From positions 1 to 64,000 of the forward strand of contig DASYKS010000037.1 in the NCBI GenBank assembly GCA_035995205.1: a DNA stretch of 64,000 nucleotides, written 5' to 3'. This DNA comes from DASYKS01 sp035995205. Lineage in GTDB: Bacteria > Acidobacteriota > Thermoanaerobaculia > Multivoradales > UBA5704. Below are positions 34,978 through 41,734 of this stretch, one piece after another; within the stretch, counting starts at the first letter, position 1, and every line of letters starts with the position of its first letter. The notes beneath the pieces were generated by a model, which worked only from the letters and a program-made list of their open reading frames with translations, ran no database searches and had not been told where the DNA came from. A program made the position numbers and the translations under genes.

Positions 34978-35112
34978 CTAGAGCTCCTTGCCGTTCTTGT
35001 CCATGAACCGGTAGGTCAACCCGACCCGGGCGGAAACGTCCTGGCGACTGAATGAGACGGCCGCAGAGTCCCGAATCGCCAGTGCCGGAGCGAGGGTCAC
35101 ACCCGTGCTGAT
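34978..35112 (-). pseudogene. C-terminal fragment of an outer-membrane beta-barrel protein
   Basis: This 44-codon stretch ends SARVGLTYRFMDKNGKEL-stop, with the alternating hydrophobic pattern and aromatic ending (LTYRF) of a terminal beta-barrel strand. An in-frame TAG lies immediately upstream at 35113-35115, so no N terminus is left. The next ATG follows its stop directly. Confidence 0.45.
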
Positions 35113-35185
35113 CTAATACCCCAAGCAGACAGCCGTGTCCTCTCCCTCTCGGACCCGAGCTCACTTCATCGAAAGGTGCCGGCTC

Positions 35186-35371
35186 GTGAACTCTGTGATC
35201 GTGCTTCTCGTTTTCGTCGTTCTCGCGCTCCTCGCCGTTTTCCTCGCGAGGCGGTTTCGGCCGCTGAGCCCGGCGCAGTGCTGGGCTCTCGCGGCAAGCG
35301 GCAACCTCGGGGCATTCCAGAACGGCGACCTCGTCGGCTGGGACATGGAGCGGCGGACGCCGCTGGTGTGA
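35186..35371 (+). CDS. Small single-helix membrane protein
   Basis: From GTG 35186, with AAAGGTG upstream, the frame encodes 61 residues beginning with a strong membrane helix (VIVLLVFVVLALLAVFLARR) and a short soluble tail (PLSPAQCWALAASGNLG). The helix followed by a basic pair suggests an N-out or signal-anchor peptide. No family is recognised. It lies between gene remnants and the 21-bp repeat region, so it could itself be residual. Confidence 0.4.
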   Translation: MNSVIVLLVFVVLALLAVFLARRFRPLSPAQCWALAASGNLGAFQNGDLVGWDMERRTPLV

Positions 35372-35413
35372 GCGATCACCGAGCACCCGGGTACGGCGTG
35401 GGATTGGAGAAGC

Positions 35414-35729
35414 GAAGTAACGCGAGCGTTCCCACGAAGTAACGCAGTTTGGGCGGCGAAGCCACGCAAAACGACCGCGAAGCAACGCAAAAGCGCCCAA
35501 AACCAGCTGGTGGGTCGGCGAAGCCACACAGAAATTCGCGGAAGCCACCCAGAAAACCCCTGAAGCCACACAGCGGGACGGCGAAGCAACGCTCGGGGGA
35601 GGTGAAGCCACACAGGAAGCCGCTCAAGCCACCGAGCAAACGGCAGAATTTACCGAGCAGTCGGGTGAAGTCGCCGAGAAATGTGCCAAAGTGGCCGGAC
35701 CAACCGGTCGAGTGGCCGACGAAGAGGTC
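35414..35729 (+). repeat. Left array of about 15 diverged 21-bp repeats
   Basis: Units marked by GAAGCCAC or GAAGTAAC start at 35414, 35436, 35458, 35479, then 35520, 35541, 35562, 35583, 35604, 35625, 35646, 35667, 35688 and 35709, with one degenerate unit at about 35500. From 35520 the spacing is exactly 21. Read on the plus strand the units spell heptads such as EATQKFA, EATQKTP and EATQRDG, but I see no start codon at the head of this frame. The remaining stretch 35372-35413 holds nothing recognisable. Confidence 0.85.
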
Positions 35730-35735
35730 GCTTGC

Positions 35736-35960
35736 GTGGCTTCAGCGAATTTCTCAGTGGCTTCAGTGAATTTCTCGATGGCTTCAGTGAATTTCCCGGT
35801 GGCTTCACCGTTCCGCTGGGTGGCTTCAGAATTCACCGCGGTGGCTTCACCCTTCAGCCGGGTGGCTTCGGCGCTCGCCGCGGTGATTTTATCGTTCCGG
35901 CGGGTGGCTCGAGCGATCGTCGCGGTGGCTTGAGCGATTTTTCGTGTGGCTTCCGGCCAC
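35736..35960 (-). repeat. Right array of eleven 21-bp repeats in inverted orientation
   Basis: Units beginning GTGGCTTCA (or variants) start at 35736, 35757, 35778, 35799, 35820, 35841, 35862, 35883, 35904, 35925 and 35946, an unbroken 21-base period. They are reverse complements of the left-array unit. On the minus strand they encode EATxxxx heptads (EATEKFA, EATGKFT, EATQRNG, EATAVNS, EATRLKG) inside an open frame from 36082 to 35624. That frame could be a small coiled-coil-like protein of up to 152 residues, but its start region overlaps the dyad element and is doubtful. Confidence 0.85.
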
Positions 35961-35982
35961 GAACGCGCCGGCTCGGCACGGG

Positions 35983-36071
35983 TTTGGAGTGCGGCGACGC
36001 GTCGCCGCTTTGACCGAAGTCTCCCCACCACCACTGGCGTCCAAAGCGCCGACGCGTCGGCGCACTCCAAA
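35983..36071. repeat. Dyad repeat element, copy 2
   Basis: Arms 35983-36012 and 36042-36071 repeat the structure at 22836-22926 base for base in the arms. The 29-base loop is diverged but aligned (ACCGAAGTCT here, ACCGGAGTCT there). The copy lies immediately beyond the right 21-bp array and upstream of nothing obvious, 66 bases from the lodB stop. Confidence 0.88.
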
Positions 36072-36136
36072 ATCCCTTCCACGTTCAGAGGGCCTGCCGA
36101 ACATCGCTTCCAGGCCGCACAGGGAGGGTGCGCCGC

Positions 36137-37303
36137 TCACATCCGTCGCGACCAGAAAGCCTGGTCGCGCCATCGCGGCTCGCGCAGGTAGTAGGCACGG
36201 CGGCGGTCGAGGTAGGCGTCGAAGTGACGGCGAACGTCGGCGGCGAAGAGGGCTGAGGCTTCGTCCAATTCCGGCGCATCCGCCGTCGTACCTCGCTCGT
36301 CGACGGCAGATGAATCGGCCGGTGCGTCGGATGTCGCATCCGGCCCTCCCGTGATCTTTCCCGCGGCGATGCGGGCTGCCTGGATTCCTGACGCGAGCGC
36401 GTAGCCGATGCCCATCGAGGAGAGCGGATCGAAACCTACGGTGGCCTCCCCCGCGGCGATCCAGCCGTCGCCGGAGAGCGGCTCAAGGATCTGCGAGGAC
36501 GCCGCGCGGACGACCGGCGGCCCCAGGGGCTCAGGCGTCGAGAGCCGCTGCCGGATGGCCTGCGTCTCGGCGAGAGCGGTCAGCCAGTGGGCGGGCTCGT
36601 GGAGACGGCGTTTCCGCAGGATGTCGCTGTCGGTCATCAGGGCGACCACGCGGCGCTCGGCGGGCAGGCGGGCGGTGTACCACCAGCCCCAGGGCGTCGC
36701 CTCGACGAGGGTGCCCGCTTCGCAGCTGCCGTCGTCGGGAAACAGCGCCACCGCTCCCGCCAGGTGATCGCGGACATCGAAGATGGCGCCCCGGCGGCGC
36801 GCGAAGGCCGCCTGACGGCCGCTGGCGTCGATCACGTAGCGGGCGGAGAGGATCGTGCCGTCGGTGAGGACCAGCCGCCAACGATCGTCCTCGCGCGCCT
36901 CCTCCGTCACTGTGGTCCCCAGGTGGACCGTCCCGCCGCGCCGACACACGAGGTCGGCGAGAGCGCGATCGAAGCGGGCGCGGTCCAACTGCCAGCCCTC
37001 GCCGGCGGCGGAGAAAAGAAAGTCGCGGGCGACGACGTCGGGCGCCCCCCAGGCGGCGGCGGTGCCGTAACTCGCGAGCTGTTGCTCGGCTTGGAGGGTC
37101 TCTTCCGCGCCGAGGTAATGAAGCAACGGCAGCACCGCCGGAGAGAGCGTCTCCCCCACCCGCCAATCCTCGTAGCGACTGCGCTCGACGAGCGTCACTT
37201 TGAGCCGCGAATAGGTGAGGACGGTGAGCGCGGCGGCGCAGCCTGCCGGCCCGCCGCCGAGGACTACCAGGTCGGAGCAAAGACCGGCCTCCCGCGCCGT
37301 CAT
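36137..37303 (-). CDS. lodB: LodB-like FAD-dependent protein
   Basis: The 388-residue flavoprotein has an N-terminal dinucleotide fold (VVLGGGPAGCAAALTVL), a GWQLDRARFDRALADLV segment, the second FAD motif YVIDASGRQAAFARR, and a C-terminal GWIAAGEATVGFDPLSSMGIGYAL segment, as in halogenase/monooxygenase-like LodB proteins. LodB proteins are needed to form the cysteine tryptophylquinone cofactor of the partner LodA oxidase, probably by hydroxylating the tryptophan. ATG 37303 overlaps the stop of the lodA-like gene (ATGA), the usual arrangement. An acidic insertion (DATSDAPADSSAVDERG) precedes the C-terminal helix. Confidence 0.85.
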   Translation of the reverse strand: MTAREAGLCSDLVVLGGGPAGCAAALTVLTYSRLKVTLVERSRYEDWRVGETLSPAVLPLLHYLGAEETLQAEQQLASYGTAAAWGAPDVVARDFLFSAAGEGWQLDRARFDRALADLVCRRGGTVHLGTTVTEEAREDDRWRLVLTDGTILSARYVIDASGRQAAFARRRGAIFDVRDHLAGAVALFPDDGSCEAGTLVEATPWGWWYTARLPAERRVVALMTDSDILRKRRLHEPAHWLTALAETQAIRQRLSTPEPLGPPVVRAASSQILEPLSGDGWIAAGEATVGFDPLSSMGIGYALASGIQAARIAAGKITGGPDATSDAPADSSAVDERGTTADAPELDEASALFAADVRRHFDAYLDRRRAYYLREPRWRDQAFWSRRM

Positions 37304-39561
37304 TTCTGGCAGTCGGGCACGCCGTCGCACTCCGCGATCTCGCCCTCCTCTTTCAGGTACCACGTGGGAACGAACACGTTGGTGGGAGTCAAATAGCTGC
37401 CCGACGCCGCGAGCTGGTTGATCGGATGTCCGACCGCGACCGCGCTCGCCACGAATTTCTCGTGATTGCGCTCCCGCTCGACGAAATACGGATAGCTCCG
37501 GCCTTCGGGCGTCGTGTTCTGGTTGACGATGAAGCCCATGTACGACCATGCGATGACCAGGTTCGCGATGTTGTTGGCCCCGCGCAGGAAGAGGACCGAG
37601 TAGCCGGCGGGCACCCCCGCCGCGTTCTGCTCCGCCTGGGTCATCCCGCCGGTCATGACGTACATCGGCGCCTGCGGCGGCCACCAGTAGGCGTAGTAGG
37701 TCGGCGGCGGCGGGATCTGGGTGATGTCGGTGGCGTTGCGCTTCGGGTCGGAAAAATTGATGTACTCGGTGGTGCATTGGTAGAAGTCGGCCATCCAGGG
37801 CGGCGACATCCGCTTGGTCAGGTCGCCCGGCTCGCAGCCGTCCTGGACGACGACGCCGGCCGGGGCCGGGAGGCCCACCCGCGCATACCAGCCGCCCGAC
37901 TCGTCGCCGTCCGGGCTCAAGCCATGCTCGCGGTAGTACGCCTCGTCGCGGAAATGCTTGATCCGGTAGGGGCTCTCGTACAGCACGGGGTTGCGCAGCG
38001 TCCAGGTGACCTCGATGCCGGGCGACATCGGGTGGCCGACGCAGTTGCCGGCGGCGGCCCGGTCCAAGGCATGCACCGGGAACGGCCGGCCGCGGCCGAC
38101 GGTGAATTTGCCCTTGGCCCACTGCCCCAGCAGGAAGTACTGGGTGTTGGTCAGCCCCTGAAACTTGTCGATCTTCTGATTGGTGACCGAGTTCGAGCCC
38201 GAGTTGAGCGGCACGAGCGGAATGCCGTTCCTCATCAGCTCCTGGTGGGGCGCCGAGATCTCGTTGCCGCTGGAGTCGCGGAAGTAGGAGAAGAAGGTCT
38301 CGCGATGCGCGCGGTTGCGCTCGGACGGATCGCGGACGTCGAACGGCGGCGCGGCGAACGCGGACATGGACGGCACGTTGGCCACCCACATGAAGTCGCC
38401 GATGCGTTCGAGGATCGGCTGGATGTCGCGATCGTAATCCGCGATGTAGCCCGGATTGAACTGCCCCCGCGAATACATCTCGGGCACCAGCCCCTGGAAG
38501 CGCACGCCGACGTCGAACAGCACGTCGTCGAGCGAGCTGACGTTGCGCAGCTCGGGGGCGAACTTCGGCGATCCAATGAGCGCCCAGGCCGTGAGGACGA
38601 TCGGCTCGGCGCGCCCGCGGAGCTTCAGGCGACAGGTGACCGGCCCGTCGGAGGTGTCGTCGAACCAGGTGTCCTGGCCGATGTAGGTGGCGATCGGCAC
38701 TTGTCCTCCCGCCCGGCCGTGGCCGCCGAGCACCAGGAGGCGCCCGTCGGGGTCCACCAGCAAGTCGCCGAGGGTGTCGATCTCGTACGGGACCCGGGGC
38801 ACACCGGGCTCGATGGGCGGAAAGCCGCCCTTGGGATAGTCGGGCGGGATCGTGTCGCGCGAGAAGCGGGCGGTGGCGCCGGGGCGGGAGACGCTGCGCG
38901 GGCCAGGGTCAATGATCAGGTTTTTTCTCCGCGCGTCGTTCCCCTCGACATCGGGGTTTCGAAAGCTCCCTTCCAAGTAATAGTTCGGATCCCTCGCGGT
39001 GGCCAGCATGGTGTTGCCGATCAGCTCGTCGTTGTCGTACCAGACGGCTTTCTTGTTCGCCAGATGCACCGTCCACTCGATGCTCTCCACGCTTGAATCG
39101 GCAAGGTTAAGCTCATGCCCGGCATCCAGAGGATCGGCGGAATCGAAAGCGTAGAGGCGAAACTGAGCGGCCTGGCGGAGGATGCGGCCCTTCTCATCCT
39201 TGAACGTACGGACGGGAACCGGCCGGCCGTTCTCCACTTTGGCGCGGCCCGCGGCATCGCACTGGATGGGCAGCCCGCCGATCGACTCGGGGGCGAGGTA
39301 GAACCCGTCCGGGCTATTGCCGAGCCGGGCGACCCCTACCGCCGGATGGATCGCGAACCGGCGCCGTTCCGGCGGCACCGGTTTCTTCGGCTTCGATTTC
39401 ACCGCCGGTTCGGCGGCTTCCAATCGCGTCGCGGCAGCAGCGGCCGCGACGGTTCCCAGCATCAGGACTTCGCGACGGCTCAGCCCCGAGTCCGCGGTCG
39501 CGGCGTCGTCTGGGGACGGAGAATCCAGGAGGGCACGCAGCCACTCGGCAACTCGAACCAT
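37300..39561 (-). CDS. lodA: LodA-like cysteine tryptophylquinone oxidase with a Tat-like signal
   Basis: The 753-residue protein matches the LodA/GoxA family of amino acid oxidases that release hydrogen peroxide. It carries FAIHPAVGVARLGNS near the start, GNCVGHPMSPGIEVTW with the candidate cofactor Cys507, and GDLTKRMSPPWMADF with candidate Trp589. Residues 25-50 (LSRREVLMLGTVAAAAAATRL) look like a twin-arginine signal, which LodA of Marinomonas is not known to have. GGGAGG precedes the ATG. Substrate specificity (Lys, Gly or other) cannot be read from the sequence. It is co-translated with lodB. Confidence 0.85.
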   Translation of the reverse strand: MVRVAEWLRALLDSPSPDDAATADSGLSRREVLMLGTVAAAAAATRLEAAEPAVKSKPKKPVPPERRRFAIHPAVGVARLGNSPDGFYLAPESIGGLPIQCDAAGRAKVENGRPVPVRTFKDEKGRILRQAAQFRLYAFDSADPLDAGHELNLADSSVESIEWTVHLANKKAVWYDNDELIGNTMLATARDPNYYLEGSFRNPDVEGNDARRKNLIIDPGPRSVSRPGATARFSRDTIPPDYPKGGFPPIEPGVPRVPYEIDTLGDLLVDPDGRLLVLGGHGRAGGQVPIATYIGQDTWFDDTSDGPVTCRLKLRGRAEPIVLTAWALIGSPKFAPELRNVSSLDDVLFDVGVRFQGLVPEMYSRGQFNPGYIADYDRDIQPILERIGDFMWVANVPSMSAFAAPPFDVRDPSERNRAHRETFFSYFRDSSGNEISAPHQELMRNGIPLVPLNSGSNSVTNQKIDKFQGLTNTQYFLLGQWAKGKFTVGRGRPFPVHALDRAAAGNCVGHPMSPGIEVTWTLRNPVLYESPYRIKHFRDEAYYREHGLSPDGDESGGWYARVGLPAPAGVVVQDGCEPGDLTKRMSPPWMADFYQCTTEYINFSDPKRNATDITQIPPPPTYYAYWWPPQAPMYVMTGGMTQAEQNAAGVPAGYSVLFLRGANNIANLVIAWSYMGFIVNQNTTPEGRSYPYFVERERNHEKFVASAVAVGHPINQLAASGSYLTPTNVFVPTWYLKEEGEIAECDGVPDCQK

Positions 39562-39643
39562 TTGCCACCTCCCACCTACTGGTTGTTGGTGGCTCTATCA
39601 TAGCTGAACAGTTGCTGCTTCGCTACTTCCAGCAAGGTTGGTA

Positions 39644-39727
39644 CTTGGATCAATCTTCAGCAACATGGCGTGGTTAAGCCAGAGCTTGGCGAGGGTCAGT
39701 CAGAACGTGGCGTGGTTGAGTCAAAAC
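39644..39727 (+). repeat. Short tandem 21-bp repeat upstream of lodA
   Basis: Units starting at about 39644, 39665, 39686 and 39707 are 21 bases apart (for example ATGGCGTGGTTAAGCCAGAG and GTGGCGTGGTTGAGTCAAAA). On the plus strand, ATG 39665 opens a 43-codon frame with the heptads MAWLSQS, LARVSQN and VAWLSQN. There is no clear ribosome site. The remainder of 39562-39889 shows nothing recognisable apart from GACGGAGGAAC before the next gene. Confidence 0.55.
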
Positions 39728-39889
39728 GCAACGAGAGAGAGCGCAGCGGACTTGCACGACGACCTGATCGGACGAGTTCAGACCCGGCCTGGCCGGTGAG
39801 ATAACCGCCCCTCCGGCGACAGGTGAAGGTTGCGGCCCGAGAACGAAGGGTTCTAGGGCGCGTCACCCCAACCTGACGGAGGAACGAAA

Positions 39890-41509
39890 ATGAAAATCCA
39901 GGCCCGCCATGGGTCCCGCTACCGTTGTCTGGTCGGAAATCTCGCTTTTCTGTTCGCGGCTTTGTTGGCCGTTGGATCGGTCGAAGCCCAACCGTTTCAC
40001 CGCTCCTATGGTCGCGTCGACCAGTTCGGCGGCTTGACCTCCGTCGCTCCAACCCAGGCGCCGGGTGCGATCGCCTCCGGCTATTTCAACCTGGATTACA
40101 CCCAAGGCGTTTTGCTCAAGGTCCAGCCGGACGGCACACTCGCCTGGGTGAAAGCCTACGGCGAGACGTTGCCCTCCGCGGTGCGGCAAACGGCGGCCGG
40201 CACGTTCGTCTGGACCGGCATCGGTCACCTCGGGTTGCCGCCTCGTTTTGCGCCGATCGTCGTCGAGGTTGATCCCACCGGCGCGGTCCTGTGGTCTCGC
40301 GCGATCGATTTCCCCTTGCCGGACGGCACACCGGCGGATCAAGCCTATGGCCGCTTTCTCGAGATCGATCCGAAGGATGGCGGCTATTGGATCGGCGGCG
40401 AGATCTGGCGCCAGGCGTTCACCGACTCCGAGCCGTGGGTCGCCAAGCTCGACCGAAGCGGAACGTTGCTATGGGCGAAGATTATGAGCTTTCCCGAAAG
40501 CGCCCGGTTCCTTTCCATCTTTCCGGCTCTCGACGGCGGCGTGATCGGTGTCGGGCAGATTTGGCTCAAAAACGCCGTGGGGGCTCTGGAATCCCGCATG
40601 CTTGCGGTCAAGCTGCAAGCGGACGGCTCTCTGGACTGGGCCTTTCGCCACCTGGTGCATAACGCCGATCAAGGCCGGAGCTGGCAATGGCTGGCGGACC
40701 TGGATCGCGATCCTCGGTTTACGAGGAAGGAATCCGCCGTTGTCGGCACGGTGACCAATTTTTGCAAGTCGATTCCCTCGGTTCCTTGCGATCCCGTGCG
40801 ATCCGCCGCCCTCGTGGCGACCCTGGACGAGACGACGGGCATGCTGACGCAATCCGTCGGTCTCTTCTCCCTCGTCCAGCCGGCGACGAGCGGTGAAACG
40901 ATCGCGATGGACCTCACCCAGGAGGTCAACGCCGTGGGCGGCGAGGTCCAGGGCGACGAGCTGGAGAGCCGTGAAGGGCTCCTGACGCTCCTCGGTGCGG
41001 GGAACCGCGTTCCGCGCACCGCCATGCTCTACGGCGACGGTTCCGGCCCGTTCGCCGCCGATCTCGGGAGCCTCGCGCTCTACCGCAACGCGCCGGACCG
41101 CGGCTACCTGTTTCTGATGAATGAGATCGACTGGAGCGCGCCGAGCTCGACCCTGCGACGGGATCTCGTCCAAACCGATCTCGCGGGCAAATCGGGCGCC
41201 TGCGAAAGTAAAACCGCGGTCGCGACCTTCGAGGCCTACCTCGATCGGTTCGGCGTGCAGCCGGCCCCACGCGATGGCAAGCAGGCGGAGATCTCTCTCG
41301 AAGCCGTTCCTGCCGAGATCCCGGACGAGCCGTGCAAGTCCTGTCCTCCCGAGCGGGGCGCACGGACGGAGCAATCGACGAAACCTGGCGCCAGTGCCTC
41401 GAAAGCGTTCCCCACGACCCTACTGCCCGGCATTCCCGGCGCTCCGGAAGGACGGCGAGCGGACACTCCGCTCCTGGTTCTGCCGCTCAAGCCGGGCGTC
41501 GAAAAGTAA
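39890..41509 (+). CDS. Secreted beta-propeller-like protein with a Cys-containing tail
   Basis: ATG 39890 follows GACGGAGG and a signal peptide (LVGNLAFLFAALLAVGS, cleavage near VEAQ). The mature protein has repeated strands of the form GVLLKVQPDGTLAWVKAYG, IVVEVDPTGAVLWSRAI and MLAVKLQADGSLDWAFRHL, suggesting a PQQ/SBBP-like propeller of five or more blades. The last 90 residues are proline-rich and disordered with cysteines (DEPCKSCPPERG). No active site is evident. It is likely an extracytoplasmic binding or structural protein. Confidence 0.7.
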   Translation: MKIQARHGSRYRCLVGNLAFLFAALLAVGSVEAQPFHRSYGRVDQFGGLTSVAPTQAPGAIASGYFNLDYTQGVLLKVQPDGTLAWVKAYGETLPSAVRQTAAGTFVWTGIGHLGLPPRFAPIVVEVDPTGAVLWSRAIDFPLPDGTPADQAYGRFLEIDPKDGGYWIGGEIWRQAFTDSEPWVAKLDRSGTLLWAKIMSFPESARFLSIFPALDGGVIGVGQIWLKNAVGALESRMLAVKLQADGSLDWAFRHLVHNADQGRSWQWLADLDRDPRFTRKESAVVGTVTNFCKSIPSVPCDPVRSAALVATLDETTGMLTQSVGLFSLVQPATSGETIAMDLTQEVNAVGGEVQGDELESREGLLTLLGAGNRVPRTAMLYGDGSGPFAADLGSLALYRNAPDRGYLFLMNEIDWSAPSSTLRRDLVQTDLAGKSGACESKTAVATFEAYLDRFGVQPAPRDGKQAEISLEAVPAEIPDEPCKSCPPERGARTEQSTKPGASASKAFPTTLLPGIPGAPEGRRADTPLLVLPLKPGVEK

Positions 41510-41526
41510 ACACACGGCGTTTCTTA

Positions 41527-41560
41527 GCTCGGCTCCGTCCGATCGAAGGCGGAGCCGAGC
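41527..41560 (+). terminator. Strong hairpin after the propeller gene
   Basis: GCTCGGCTCCG (41527-41537) pairs perfectly with CGGAGCCGAGC (41550-41560) across a 12-base loop, 18 bases after the stop codon. No U-run follows, so it may be a weak terminator or an mRNA-stabilising stem. Confidence 0.5.
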
Positions 41561-41734
41561 GTTGCCCCGAGCTGGATCGAAATGCCGCCGCTGGCATTCG
41601 GATGTTCGCTGCGTCCGACCTTACGGAGAGCATCGGTCACATTAACCTCGCGGTTCGTCACCGCTCGTCGGACCGCGACCCCAAACGCCCATAGCCCATC
41701 CCCACCGGGGAGCGGGCGGTAGTACTCTTATTTC

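Noticed and set aside
35414..35960. CRISPR array
   Set aside because: The units are contiguous 21-bp repeats without unique spacers, in two opposite orientations, and no cas gene is near.
35624..36082. Minus-strand 152-residue heptad-repeat protein as a firm gene
   Set aside because: The frame is open, but its first part is the dyad repeat and no ribosome site precedes ATG 36082. It is reported only as part of the repeat.
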